From Acidobacteriaceae bacterium (GTDB taxonomy: Bacteria > Acidobacteriota > Terriglobia > Terriglobales > Acidobacteriaceae): a DNA stretch of 15,716 nt. Where the stretch lies: NCBI GenBank assembly GCA_003140705.1, contig PLKU01000385.1, forward strand, positions 10,547 to 26,262, read 5' to 3'. Below the pieces are notes generated by a model that worked only from the letters and a program-made list of their open reading frames with translations, had not been told where the DNA came from and ran no database searches. A program made the translations under genes and the position numbers. Shown piece after piece: positions 1 to 8,624 of this stretch. Within the stretch, counting starts at the first letter, position 1, and every line of letters starts with the position of its first letter.

Positions 1-1584
1 GAACGCGAAGGCCGCCTGCGAGAGCTTACCGGCCGCGCTGGCTTTGCCGACCTGAATGCCGAGGCAGCCTCGCTCTCCGGCGGCTGGCGCAAGCGGCTGG
101 CTATTACGCAGGCCATGGTCATCGAGCCAGAGGTGATGCTGCTGGACGAACCCACCAACCACCTTGACCTGGCCGGCATTGAGTGGCTCGAGGAGCTTTT
201 GACCCACTCCTCCTTCGCCGCTGTCACAGTGAGCCACGATCGCTACTTCCTCGAATCCACTTCAAGCGAAATCATCGAACTGAATCGTATCTTTGCTGAT
301 GGCTTGCTGAGAGTGAAAGGCACCTTCAGCCGATTTCTTGAAGAGAAGCAGGCCTATCTCGAGTCGCAGAACCGCCAGCAGGAAAGCCTGCGCAACCAGG
401 TGAAGACAGAAATCGAATGGCTGCGGCGTGGCCCCAAAGCGCGGACCACCAAGTCGAAGGCGCGCATCGACACAGCCAATGCGATGATCGGCCAACTGGC
501 AGCGATGGACTCGCGCACCACAATCAACACAGCGGGAATCGATTTTGACGCAAGCCAGCGCAAGACCAAGCGTCTGGTTGAATTCACAGACGTGGCCTGC
601 GATGTGCCAAGTGGCGAATCACCCGACGAGCCGGGCAAGCTGTTGCAACCTCGCCGCCTTTTCACGGGCCTGAACTTCATACTCACGGCAGGCATGAAAG
701 TTGGCCTGGTAGGTCCAAACGGCAGCGGCAAGACCACTTTTTTGCGTCTATTACGCGGCGAGATCGATCCATCCGAGGGCAGCATTCGCCGGGCCGATGC
801 GCTGCGAATGGTTTACTTCAGCCAGATGCGCGAGTTGGACGAGAGCTTGACGCTACGGCGCGCACTTGCGCCGGAAGGCGACGGCGTCATCCACCAGGGG
901 CGCACGGTGCACGTGGCCAGTTGGGCGGCGCGATTCCTGTTCACCAGCGAGCAGCTCAACCAGCCGGTGCGCAACCTTTCTGGAGGCGAAAGGGCGCGCG
1001 TGCTAATTGCCAGGCTCATGCTCGAACCTGCAGACGTCCTGCTGCTCGACGAGCCCACCAACGATCTCGACATCCCTACGCTGGAGATTCTGGAAGAAAA
1101 CCTGCTCGAATTCCCCGGCGCGTTGGTCCTGGTGACGCACGACCGTTACCTGTTGAACCGAGTGTCTTCAACTGTACTGGGGCTCGATGGCAAGGGCCAC
1201 ACCGGACGATTTGCTGACTATGCCCAATGGGAAGACTGGATCGAAGAGCGGGATGCGCTCGAACGGGGCGGGCTGGACCAGGCAAGATCTGTGCGCCGGT
1301 CAGATGGTTCGAGTTCTGCACAACGAACAGGTACCGAATCGGCGTCCAGTTCTGGGGCCAGGAAAAAGCTCTCCTACCTGGAAGCCAGAGAATTTGCCGC
1401 CATCGAGCATCGTGTCGAAGAGTCAGATGCGCGCCTGGCTGCGGCACGCGACCGTGTCGAAGTACCCGAGATCGCAACCAATGCAACTGCTCTCGAGGAA
1501 GCGCTGTTGGGACTGGATGCAGCGCAACATGAGAATGACGCCCTGTACGCCCGTTGGGCAGAGCTTACTGAGAAGGCCGGATAG
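1..1584 (+). CDS. uup: ABC-F family ATPase, Uup-like (5'-truncated)
   Basis: The reading frame is open from base 1, so the start codon and the first Walker A lie outside the window; 527 residues are visible. The first ATPase domain shows its signature (LSGGWRKRLAIT), Walker B (LLDEPTNHLDL) and switch histidine (VSHDRYFL). A charged linker follows, then a complete second ATPase domain with Walker A GPNGSGKTT (visible residues 238-246), signature NLSGGERARVLIAR and Walker B LLLDEPTNDLDI. There are no membrane segments. After a Ser/Gly/Arg-rich linker, the last 70 or so residues (from KKLSYLEAREF) form a helical coiled coil like the C-terminal domain of Uup, which separates it from EttA or YheS. 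ABC-F proteins act in the cytosol on ribosomes, and Uup is also linked to DNA branch structures and transposon excision. The family is certain. The Uup assignment is likely, from the C-terminal coil and the W in the first signature. Confidence 0.88.
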   Translation, partial: EREGRLRELTGRAGFADLNAEAASLSGGWRKRLAITQAMVIEPEVMLLDEPTNHLDLAGIEWLEELLTHSSFAAVTVSHDRYFLESTSSEIIELNRIFADGLLRVKGTFSRFLEEKQAYLESQNRQQESLRNQVKTEIEWLRRGPKARTTKSKARIDTANAMIGQLAAMDSRTTINTAGIDFDASQRKTKRLVEFTDVACDVPSGESPDEPGKLLQPRRLFTGLNFILTAGMKVGLVGPNGSGKTTFLRLLRGEIDPSEGSIRRADALRMVYFSQMRELDESLTLRRALAPEGDGVIHQGRTVHVASWAARFLFTSEQLNQPVRNLSGGERARVLIARLMLEPADVLLLDEPTNDLDIPTLEILEENLLEFPGALVLVTHDRYLLNRVSSTVLGLDGKGHTGRFADYAQWEDWIEERDALERGGLDQARSVRRSDGSSSAQRTGTESASSSGARKKLSYLEAREFAAIEHRVEESDARLAAARDRVEVPEIATNATALEEALLGLDAAQHENDALYARWAELTEKAG

Positions 1585-1632
1585 AGCAACCGCACGGCTG
1601 TGATTCCCGTGTGCGCTCAATGATTACCAAGC

Positions 1633-1642
1633 TATACATAAT
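1633..1642 (+). promoter_or_regulatory. Possible -10 region before the GH26 gene
   Basis: The 83-base gap between the Uup stop and the GH26 start holds one AT-rich patch, TATACATAAT, ending 25 bases before the ATG at 1668. It could supply a -10 element (TATACA or CATAAT). No good -35 hexamer lies 16-18 bases upstream, so this is weak. The gene is preceded by a good ribosome site (GAAAGGA, 1652-1658). Confidence 0.25.
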
Positions 1643-1667
1643 TCACACCGCGAAAGGATTGGTCTGG

Positions 1668-3689
1668 ATGATGCGGATGAACACAATGCAGTTGATGCGA
1701 ATTGCGACGGGTATCCTTGCTGCCGCGCTCGGAGGCGGCGCCTCTGCGCAGACGGTTGTGCAATCGCCTCCCCAGCCTGTGAACCCGCACGCAACTCCCG
1801 AAGCGCGCGCGCTGCTCAGCTACATCCAGTCCATCTCTGGTCAGGCCATTATTACGGGACAGCACAACTATCCCAATGATGGTTCGCGCTGGACCGACCT
1901 GGCTTACGACCTGACCGGCAAATATCCCGGGCTGTTTGGGCAGGACTTTGGCTTCTCCGCTGGAGACGACAAGGACTCCGTACTTTCGCGGCCGGCAATG
2001 ATCGAAGAGGCAAAGCGGCAGTACCGCAACGGCGCAGTCATCGCCCTCACATGGCACGAGGTGAGGCCCACGGACGACGAGCCTGTCACCTTCCACGACA
2101 GCGTCCAAGGCCACCTGACGGATTACGAGTGGAAGGAACTGCTGACCCCTGGCAGCCCGCTCAACAATCGCTGGTGCGCTCAGGTTGACGTGGTTGCTGG
2201 CTACCTTCGGCAACTGCGCGAGGCGCATGTGCCAGTGCTGTTCAGGGCCTATCACGAGATGAATGGCAACTGGTTCTGGTGGGGCAGTCGGCCGGGCAAA
2301 GACGGTTCGGCTCAGCTATACCGGATGATTTACGACCGCTTCGTCAACGTCCACCATCTCGACAACCTGGTCTGGGTCTGGAACGTGAACGCGCCCAGCG
2401 TGAACGCAGGAACGATTGCCGACTATTTTCCTGGTGCGCAATTCGCCGACGTGGTCACCATGGACATTTATGGCGAGTTCAAGCAGAGCTATTACACCAG
2501 CATGGTCGACCTGGCCGACGGCAAACCCATCGCCCTCGCCGAAGTGGGCGGGATGCCAAGCCCTCAGGTGCTTGACCGGCAGCCGCGCTGGACCTACTTC
2601 ATGACCTGGAGCGAGTTTATTCATACGGGCAACACCCTGGATCAGGCTAATGCACTCTACCACTCGCCACGCGCACTGAATCGTGACGATCCCCGGCTTG
2701 CGGGACCGATGGCGGCCATCCGGAAAAGCACTGCGGAGCGCGCCGGCGAAGCGACGGATGCAGCTCCGGTCAGCCCGGAAGCAACTGCCGAAGCAAAGGC
2801 TCTGCTGGCGCGACTCAAGGCCGCTCCAGGCACGGCTGTGCTGAGCGGACAGCAGAATGAGCCCACGTCGCAAGGAGCGGAGACAGCCGCGGTGGTGCAG
2901 GCCACTGGGAAGACTCCCGCCATCTATGGCGCTACCCTGATTGGCGGTGTGGCCAACCCGACGAAGCCCGGGGCAGTGGAGGTGCGTGGAGACCTGGCCA
3001 AGGAGATGCTGCACGCCCATGCAGGCGGCGCAGTCATCCGTCTCACCTGGCTCGCTCCGCGGCCCACAGACAACGCTCAGGCGAACCCTGCAGACCTCCT
3101 GACCGACTTCGAGTGGAAGGAGTTGCTGACACCGGGTAGCGCGCTGAACCTTCAGTGGTGTGCTCAGGTGGACGAGGCGTCGGAGACCCTGAAGGCGCTT
3201 CAGAAATCAGGCGTTGCAATGCTTTGGAACCCGTACCCCGAGTCCAACGGAAGCAATTTCTGGTGGGCTGGGCGCAAGGGCAACCAAGGCTCAGCAGAGC
3301 TTTACCGGCTGCTGTTTGACCGGATGGTTCGCCACAATGGTCTGCACAATCTGATCTGGGTTTGGCAGGCGTCTCCGCCCGATTTCAGGCCCGGCGGTCC
3401 TGGATTGTTAACTGACTTCTTTCCCGGCCTGCTGCATACGGATGCGCTGGAGATCCGCATGAGCCAGATGGAGCCATGGTTCCGCGGCGGGGGCGCCCTG
3501 GAGCAAATCGCCGTTGGCAAGGTGATAGGTCTCGCGGTGACAGGCGATCCACCAGCGCCTGATTCTTTGGCAGATCACACCAGGTGGGCATGGTTTATCA
3601 CTGGCGCTCAACCAGCCTCAGCCGCGCGCGACGCTGCCTTGCGCAAGCTCTACGACGATCCCCACATCGTCTCATTGACACCTCGCTAA
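1668..3689 (+). CDS. Secreted tandem GH26 glycoside hydrolase (beta-mannanase family), second module degenerate
   Basis: I take the ATG at 1668 because GAAAGGA lies 9 bases upstream and it begins a normal signal peptide: a hydrophobic run around residues 10-20, then a cleavage site at ASA|Q. In-frame starts further upstream would add a non-signal-like extension. The 673-residue product has two GH26-type TIM-barrel modules, about residues 45-360 and 375-670. Module 1 keeps the family's key residues: H130 in TWHE, H196-E197 in AYHEMNGNWFWWG (acid/base) and E292 in LAEVGG (nucleophile). This fits retaining endo-beta-1,4-mannanase or a related activity in the periplasm or outside. Module 2 keeps E525 (YPESNGSNFWWAG) but has L462 for the first His, P524 for the second His and V624 in place of the nucleophile. 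It is probably non-catalytic, perhaps binding glycan. Family assignment is firm; mannan as substrate is inferred. It lies between uup and a two-component cluster, with no evident operon partner. Confidence 0.9.
   Translation: MMRMNTMQLMRIATGILAAALGGGASAQTVVQSPPQPVNPHATPEARALLSYIQSISGQAIITGQHNYPNDGSRWTDLAYDLTGKYPGLFGQDFGFSAGDDKDSVLSRPAMIEEAKRQYRNGAVIALTWHEVRPTDDEPVTFHDSVQGHLTDYEWKELLTPGSPLNNRWCAQVDVVAGYLRQLREAHVPVLFRAYHEMNGNWFWWGSRPGKDGSAQLYRMIYDRFVNVHHLDNLVWVWNVNAPSVNAGTIADYFPGAQFADVVTMDIYGEFKQSYYTSMVDLADGKPIALAEVGGMPSPQVLDRQPRWTYFMTWSEFIHTGNTLDQANALYHSPRALNRDDPRLAGPMAAIRKSTAERAGEATDAAPVSPEATAEAKALLARLKAAPGTAVLSGQQNEPTSQGAETAAVVQATGKTPAIYGATLIGGVANPTKPGAVEVRGDLAKEMLHAHAGGAVIRLTWLAPRPTDNAQANPADLLTDFEWKELLTPGSALNLQWCAQVDEASETLKALQKSGVAMLWNPYPESNGSNFWWAGRKGNQGSAELYRLLFDRMVRHNGLHNLIWVWQASPPDFRPGGPGLLTDFFPGLLHTDALEIRMSQMEPWFRGGGALEQIAVGKVIGLAVTGDPPAPDSLADHTRWAWFITGAQPASAARDAALRKLYDDPHIVSLTPR
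2115..3173 (+). repeat. Internal duplication within the GH26 gene (best-preserved pair)
   Basis: Codons at 2115-2189 and 3099-3173 encode 25-residue stretches (beginning LTDYEWKELL and LTDFEWKELL, both ending WCAQVD) that agree at 21 of 25 positions, exactly 328 codons apart. Matching blocks on both sides include TGQHN/SGQQN, the FWWG/FWWAG motifs, LVWVWN/LIWVWQ and DYFPG/DFFPG. These show that the two halves arose by tandem duplication of one GH26 module. Third-base differences are frequent, so the duplication is not recent. Confidence 0.85.
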
Positions 3690-3776
3690 CGAACGGATTG
3701 GAACGTTGTAGGTCACTGCAGCTCTGTGTCGAACCCGCCTGCATGGTAGAAAGGTAAGTTGTAGGATTGAGGATAG

Positions 3777-5183
3777 ATGGACAGCTCGGTAAAGGTCCTG
3801 ATTGTCGAAGACGAACCCCACGCGCTGACGGGGCTTGCGGAGCTCATCTCTGGATGGGGCTACCGCACCGAGACCGCGCGCGATGGAATCGAAGGCTGGG
3901 AAAAGGCCCTGGCCTGGGACCCAGCTATTGTGGTCACGGACCTGAAGATGCCCCGTATGGACGGTATCGGCCTGCTGATGAAGCTGTCAGAGGATGGGAC
4001 CGGCCTGAATGCAAATCTCGCGGTGGTTGTGCTCACCGCAATGGGCTCGATTGATCTGGCCGTGGAGGCCATGAAACTGGGGGCCTACGATTTTCTGCAA
4101 AAGCCGATCGACGCCACCCGGTTGCGCACCATTTTGGCCAACGCCACCCGGCAGCGCGACACCGAGATCGAGCTGGAAGTGGCCCGCCGCCGATTGCGTG
4201 AGACCGGAGTCCTGGGCGCAATGGTGGGCAACTCCAAGCCCATGCGGGCGATCTTCAGCCTGATCGAGCAAATCGCACCCTCGAATGTCTCCGTGCTCAT
4301 CACAGGTGAGAGCGGCACCGGCAAGGAGTTGGTGGCCCGCACCCTCCATGAACTGAGCTCACGGAAATCGCGGCCCTTTGTTGCAGTGAACTGCGCGGCC
4401 ATTCCAGAGACTCTGATCGAGAGCGAGATCTTTGGCCATGAAAAGGGCGCATTTACCGGGGCGCTGGAGCGGCGGGCAGGCTGCTTTGAACTGGCTGAAG
4501 GCGGCACACTGCTGCTGGACGAATTAGGCGAGATGCCCGTAGGCACGCAGGCAAAGTTGCTGCGTGTGCTGGGGGAACGCAAACTGCGCAAATTGGGTGC
4601 ACGCACTGAGCAGGAGGTGGATGTGCGCGTCCTGGCCGCCACCAACCGCGAACCAACTGAGGCCGTCGCGGACGGACACCTGCGCTCAGACCTGCTCTAT
4701 CGGCTCAATGTGTTCAACATCGCCATGCCGCCGCTGCGCGAACACATGGAAGACCTTCCGGTGATGGTTGACGCCATGCTGAATGAGATGAATATGAAGC
4801 ACAGTCGCCGGGTTTCCGGCGTGGCTCCGTCCATGCTCGATCGGCTCATGGCCTATGACTGGCCGGGCAACGCCCGCGAACTTCGCAACACTGTCGAAAG
4901 GGCGGTGATTCTGTGTTCCGATGGGGCACCGCTGGATGTTGGGCACCTGTCTCCGGGTTTTGGGAAATCCAGGATTGCGTCGACGCAGGTATCGGATCCA
5001 GGCGTCGTGCCCGTCCGCGTGGGATCAACTGTGAACGAGGGGGAACGTTTGCTGATCATGCGCACCCTCGAAGCCACCGGGCAAAACAAGACGCGCGCCG
5101 CCGAGATTCTAGGCGTGAGCCTGAAAACGCTGCACAACAAGCTGAAGGAGTACGGTCGTGCCCGTGAAGAATCACCAAGCTAA
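3777..5183 (+). CDS. Sigma-54-dependent response regulator, NtrC/ZraR type
   Basis: The 468-residue protein has three domains. A receiver domain (about 5-120) has the acidic pair E11/D12, phospho-acceptor D55 (TDLKMPRMDG), T87 and K109 (QKPID). An AAA+ domain (about 145-375) has Walker A GESGTGKE (177-184), the sigma-54 contact loop GAFTGA (224-229) and Walker B LLLDE (D248/E249). The C-terminal Fis-type helix-turn-helix (about 422-465) includes NKTRAAEILGVSLKTLHNKL. All motifs needed for phosphorylation-controlled, ATP-driven activation of sigma-54 RNA polymerase are intact. GAGG lies 4 bases before the ATG at 3777. The 87-base gap upstream has no convincing promoter, only a repeated octamer, GTTGTAGG, at 3705 and 3758. 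The histidine kinase gene starts 3 bases after the stop, so the two are almost certainly cognate. The target genes and signal are unknown; NtrC, AtoC, ZraR and FlrC cannot be told apart from sequence alone. Confidence 0.95.
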   Translation: MDSSVKVLIVEDEPHALTGLAELISGWGYRTETARDGIEGWEKALAWDPAIVVTDLKMPRMDGIGLLMKLSEDGTGLNANLAVVVLTAMGSIDLAVEAMKLGAYDFLQKPIDATRLRTILANATRQRDTEIELEVARRRLRETGVLGAMVGNSKPMRAIFSLIEQIAPSNVSVLITGESGTGKELVARTLHELSSRKSRPFVAVNCAAIPETLIESEIFGHEKGAFTGALERRAGCFELAEGGTLLLDELGEMPVGTQAKLLRVLGERKLRKLGARTEQEVDVRVLAATNREPTEAVADGHLRSDLLYRLNVFNIAMPPLREHMEDLPVMVDAMLNEMNMKHSRRVSGVAPSMLDRLMAYDWPGNARELRNTVERAVILCSDGAPLDVGHLSPGFGKSRIASTQVSDPGVVPVRVGSTVNEGERLLIMRTLEATGQNKTRAAEILGVSLKTLHNKLKEYGRAREESPS

Positions 5184-5186
5184 TCC

Positions 5187-7097
5187 ATGCGCCTGAAAAC
5201 CAAACTCGTTTTGGCCATCACCACCCTGGTGTTTCTGATCGCTGGATCACTTTCGCTTGTCTACGTAAGCCAGCTCCTCCACTCGGCCATCCAGCAGACT
5301 TATGACACCAACAAAATGGTGGCCAACCAGATTCAGTTTGCCTTGCGCAGTGCGCTGGAGACAGGCCTCAAGGACCAGAAGGTCGATCCAAACAATCCGG
5401 CCCAGTTGCGCAATCTTGAAGCCGAGGCAGTTCGGAACAACGATGGGTTGCAAGCGGTCATTGAATCGGTCAATCGCTATTCGCTGACCGTATACGACAT
5501 CAACATTGCCGACAAGCAAAACAGCATACTGCTCAGCACCAATCCGGAAAACGAAGACAAGCCCTTGGGGCCCCGCCCCAGCTATAGTCAATTGCTCGAT
5601 GCCAATGCACTGCAGGTCACGAGTGCGGTCTACGGCCCTCCGCGGGTTTTTGATGTGGTGGTACCGCTGGAGAGCAATGGCGAGCCGTTTATTACGGTAC
5701 ACGTGGGCGTACGCACCACCTTGCTGCGCGCGTTTTATGCGCCTTTAGTAGCATCGGCGCTGACGTTGATGGGCTTCTCGTTGGTAACCGCGCTGCTAGC
5801 TGCCTTCCTGCTGAGCAATATCGCCCTCCGGCCCATGGAGCGAATCAGCCAGCAGCTAGACTACTGGGCTTCCGCCGGTCTTCCACCCGGTCTACAGGAG
5901 GAGGTCGCCAAGCAGAACGAACAGGATATGGCGGCACGCGTATCAAGCAAGATTGAACGTATCGGTCAGCATATGCGCAATGTGGAAGAGGTCTTCTCTG
6001 CCCTCAAGGAAAATCTGGACCAAATCCTCGGCAACCTTCAGGACGGAATCCTCCTCTTTACGGGCGACGGGCGCGCGGTGCTTGTGTCCGGCGCGGCAAA
6101 GCGCTTTTTGCCCATCGAGCGTGGCAGCATTCTGGGGTTGCATATTTGGGAGGTTTTCAACCGGTCAACCATTCTTGGCCGGACGTTGCGCGAGGCGTTC
6201 GATGCCGGCATAAACATGGTGCAGGAAGAGATTCTTACCGAGACGGGAAGACGCATTCAAGCCTCACTCGACTTTATTCACGACGACAATTCACCCCAGG
6301 GGCTGGGCGCACTGATTTCGCTTCATGACCTGGAATCGGCCGAAGAGATTGAATCAGAGCTGGAACTCTCGCGGCGTATGGCAGCCATCGGCAGGTTGAC
6401 CTCCGGAGTGGGCCATGAGGTGAAAAACCCGATCAATGCCATCGTGGTGCACCTGGAACTGCTCAAAAGCAAGCTGGGCGATCCCAGCGCGCCCGCCGTC
6501 CGGCATCTGGACATTATTGACGCGGAGATTCACCGCCTCGATCGAGTAGTGCAGATGCTTGTGGACTTTACCCGCCCGGTGGAGCTACAGCTACACGAAC
6601 AGGATTTGCGTTCAGTGGTTGGCGATGTGCTGGCGCTGGCCGCCGAGGAGCTTTCAACGCATAACATTACGCTCGTCAGCAAGATGCCGCCGAGTCCCCT
6701 CATGGCCAATTTTGATGCCGACCTGATCAAGCAAGCAACGCTGAATGTGATCCAGAATGGCGCACAAGCCATGCCAGAGGGTGGCACGCTGAGTGTCATC
6801 CTTGCAGAAGATCGCAAATTTGGCGTACTGCGCATCTCCGACCAGGGATCCGGCGTTCCAGACGAAATCAAGGAGAAGATTTTCGACCTTTATTTCACCA
6901 CCAAAAGTGGGGGAAGCGGCATTGGACTGGCCATGACCTACCGAATTCTCCAGTTACACCATGGCAGCATAGAAGTACAATCGAATCCAGGCCGTGGCAC
7001 GGAGTTCCTACTGCGAATTCCCCTTGCCGCCACGGACTGGGGACGCCGGCATCTTCAGCCGGCCAGCAGTCAACGGGAGAAAGGGCTTGGAGGATGA
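5187..7097 (+). CDS. Membrane sensor histidine kinase (HAMP-PAS-HisKA-HATPase)
   Basis: This 636-residue kinase lies 3 bases after the response-regulator stop. No clear ribosome site of its own is visible, which suggests translational coupling. Order of parts: membrane segment 1 (about 7-29), a periplasmic sensor region of about 150 residues (about 30-183; cache-like by size and position, not by a clear motif), membrane segment 2 (about 186-209), a HAMP-like linker, a PAS-like domain (about 275-385), a HisKA dimerisation helix with phospho-accepting H410 in GHEVKNPINA, and a HATPase domain. The ATPase domain has the N-box (N520/N524, LNVIQNGAQAM), D552 in DQGSG, the YFTTKSGGSGIGLAM lid and the G2 region. 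All catalytic motifs are present. Inference: it detects an envelope or small-molecule signal and phosphorylates D55 of the upstream regulator. The kinase core resembles the NtrB/AtoS/ZraS group that pairs with sigma-54 activators. The ligand is unknown. Confidence 0.94.
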   Translation: MRLKTKLVLAITTLVFLIAGSLSLVYVSQLLHSAIQQTYDTNKMVANQIQFALRSALETGLKDQKVDPNNPAQLRNLEAEAVRNNDGLQAVIESVNRYSLTVYDINIADKQNSILLSTNPENEDKPLGPRPSYSQLLDANALQVTSAVYGPPRVFDVVVPLESNGEPFITVHVGVRTTLLRAFYAPLVASALTLMGFSLVTALLAAFLLSNIALRPMERISQQLDYWASAGLPPGLQEEVAKQNEQDMAARVSSKIERIGQHMRNVEEVFSALKENLDQILGNLQDGILLFTGDGRAVLVSGAAKRFLPIERGSILGLHIWEVFNRSTILGRTLREAFDAGINMVQEEILTETGRRIQASLDFIHDDNSPQGLGALISLHDLESAEEIESELELSRRMAAIGRLTSGVGHEVKNPINAIVVHLELLKSKLGDPSAPAVRHLDIIDAEIHRLDRVVQMLVDFTRPVELQLHEQDLRSVVGDVLALAAEELSTHNITLVSKMPPSPLMANFDADLIKQATLNVIQNGAQAMPEGGTLSVILAEDRKFGVLRISDQGSGVPDEIKEKIFDLYFTTKSGGSGIGLAMTYRILQLHHGSIEVQSNPGRGTEFLLRIPLAATDWGRRHLQPASSQREKGLGG

Positions 7098-7645
7098 AAT
7101 CGCCTGCCAGGATTGTCGCGTGGCTGCTGCCGTTCGTACTCACGGCTTGCTTCCATAAGAACCATCCAGCCCCGGCCGAGCCGTATGCCCCACCGATCAG
7201 CAATGTCCCCAAGCCCACGACGACGGCTGTCGAGCTTCCCCCTTCTGCAACAACCATTCCGAGCGAGCCCCTCGCTGACGACACCGCAGTGCCGCAAAGC
7301 CCCAAGCCTCCGGCAAAACACAGGAGGCCCCCCAAGAATCCTCAGCCGCCCCCCGACACCACCCAGCAAGCGGCCGTCGAGACGCCCGCCGTGAGCGCCA
7401 TCGGTCAGCTCTCCTCAGGAGACCCGGCCGATTCGCGGCAGCAAACGGTCAACTCGATTGCGGCCATTGAACGTGGCCTGAATGGGATCAACCGAACATT
7501 GAATGAGCAGGACCAGAAGACTGCGGCGCATATCCGGGAATTCCTTAAGCAGGCCAGGCAGGCGCTTGATTCGGGCGACGTCGAAGGCGCTCGAACCCTG
7601 GCCGCAAAAGCCAAGGTGCTGCTCAGTGAGTTGGCCGGCACCTGA
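7094..7645 (+). CDS. Small proline-rich lipoprotein, third gene of the two-component cluster
   Basis: The start ATG overlaps the kinase stop codon (ATGA, 4-base overlap), with AAGGG and GGAGG just upstream, so it is co-translated with the two-component genes. The 183-residue product begins with a short positive N-terminus and a hydrophobic stretch ending in the lipobox LTAC, giving acylated Cys19. Residues about 20-105 are low-complexity and rich in Pro, Ala and Thr (for example PKPPAKHRRPPKNPQPPP), a probable wall-spanning extended tether. The last 65 residues form amphipathic helices with a repeat-like DSGDVEGARTLAAKAKVLL segment that resembles a single TPR-like hairpin. I recognise no named family. 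Context suggests an envelope accessory to the kinase, for instance a signal-presenting or scaffold lipoprotein, but this is inference. The gene converges on nadK with only 40 bases between the ends and no strong terminator visible. Confidence 0.82.
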   Translation: MKSPARIVAWLLPFVLTACFHKNHPAPAEPYAPPISNVPKPTTTAVELPPSATTIPSEPLADDTAVPQSPKPPAKHRRPPKNPQPPPDTTQQAAVETPAVSAIGQLSSGDPADSRQQTVNSIAAIERGLNGINRTLNEQDQKTAAHIREFLKQARQALDSGDVEGARTLAAKAKVLLSELAGT

Positions 7646-7685
7646 GGCAGTGGGGCTTTCGCTTCAATTCAAGGTCGCAACATGT

Positions 7686-8543
7686 CTACCGTTCGCCCCA
7701 GCTCAGCTTGCTGCGCAGCACCTCAAAAAAGCCGCTCTCGCTGACGCGCACCAGGTTCACCGTGTAGTTTGAACGCTGGCAACGGACCTCGTCTCCCAAT
7801 TGCAGGAGAACGCCCTTCTGTCCGTCCACGGTCAGCAGCGCCTGGTTGGGGATCCCTTCCACGCGAACGGTCAGTGAGGCATCGCCGCGCACCACGATCG
7901 GCCGCAGTGTCAGCAGGTGCGGGCAAATCGGAGTCACCACCATCGCATCTACATCCGGCGTGAGGATGGGCCCGTTGGCGGCAAGCGTATAGGCTGTCGA
8001 ACCTGTAGGCGTTGAAACGATGACGCCGTCAGCACGGAAACGAGCGACGTTCTTGCCGTCCAACTCGACCGCGAAGTCGCCCATGCGGGCAATATCTCCC
8101 TTGGAGACAACCACGTCGTTGAGTGCCTCATAACTCGAGTCGAGCGCCCCTCCCCGCCACAATGCGGCATGCAACATGAACCGCACATCAAGCACGTGGC
8201 AATCGTTGCACCAACCTTCAAGTGTGGAGTAGAGATCTGCCAGGCGCACTTCAGTCAAGAAGCCGAGGAAACCAAGATTCACGCTGAGAATCGGTGTTCC
8301 GCTCGAGGCAAAGATGCGAGCGACAGAGAGCAGTGTCCCGTCGCCTCCCAGAACGATGACCAGAGCTGGCGACCAGGAAGGCATCTCCGACCGATCCACA
8401 GCCGGGACCTCAGTGGTGTACTGGCCACCCTCCAGATCCAGCAGCGGCTCATACTCATGCTGGCGCAGCCAACCAATCAGCTCCGGCAAAAGACGGACGA
8501 GTTCTTCCTTCTGCGGTTTGCAAACAATTGCGACGCGAGTCAT
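7686..8543 (-). CDS. nadK: NAD kinase
   Basis: This cytosolic enzyme phosphorylates NAD to NADP. I chose the ATG at 8543 (285 residues), which begins MTRVAIVCKP at the family's usual first beta strand. A further in-frame start 60 bases upstream would add a tail with no family likeness. Visible family motifs are GGDGTLL (66-72, with catalytic D68), NLGFLGFLTE (89-98), the N142-D143 pair, A171-D172-G173, and TPTGSTAY (178-185), which binds NAD. Length is normal for bacterial NadK and no key residue is missing. The gene lies 81 bases downstream of tlyA on the same strand and is probably co-transcribed with it, an arrangement seen in many bacteria. The Shine-Dalgarno is weak (GGGA, 4 bases before the ATG). 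Confidence 0.96.
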   Translation of the reverse strand: MTRVAIVCKPQKEELVRLLPELIGWLRQHEYEPLLDLEGGQYTTEVPAVDRSEMPSWSPALVIVLGGDGTLLSVARIFASSGTPILSVNLGFLGFLTEVRLADLYSTLEGWCNDCHVLDVRFMLHAALWRGGALDSSYEALNDVVVSKGDIARMGDFAVELDGKNVARFRADGVIVSTPTGSTAYTLAANGPILTPDVDAMVVTPICPHLLTLRPIVVRGDASLTVRVEGIPNQALLTVDGQKGVLLQLGDEVRCQRSNYTVNLVRVSESGFFEVLRSKLSWGER

Positions 8544-8624
8544 GCGGTCCCAGTGTACCGGACCACGAGCGGTGGGGCCAACAAAGCGTGGTTGAACCTC
8601 CAATGTGAGTGAAACCCAAAGCGG

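Noticed and set aside
1588..1616. Possible terminator hairpin after the Uup gene (CACGG...CCGTG)
   Set aside because: The stem is only about 5 bp with mismatches and there is no following T-run, so it is too weak to call.
1632..2255. Minus-strand open frame of 207 codons over the start of the GH26 gene
   Set aside because: It is the shadow of a strongly supported GH26 coding region, with no family motif or convincing ribosome site.
3705..3765. Direct repeat GTTGTAGG at 3705-3712 and 3758-3765 upstream of the response regulator
   Set aside because: Eight bases with a 53-base offset is compatible with chance, and neither copy sits at a recognisable promoter.
6995..7001. TGGCACG hexamer-like matches to a sigma-54 -24 element (also at 2052, 6782 and 14724)
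   Set aside because: None is followed by the required -12 TTGC element at the right spacing, and all lie inside coding regions. No target promoter of the NtrC-type regulator is visible here.
7646..7685. Search for a shared terminator between the convergent lipoprotein and nadK genes
   Set aside because: No stable hairpin with a U-tract is visible in the 40-base gap on either strand.
8544..8603. N-terminal extension of NAD kinase to an upstream in-frame start
   Set aside because: The extra 20 residues show no family likeness, and the protein beginning at 8543 matches the usual NadK N-terminus.
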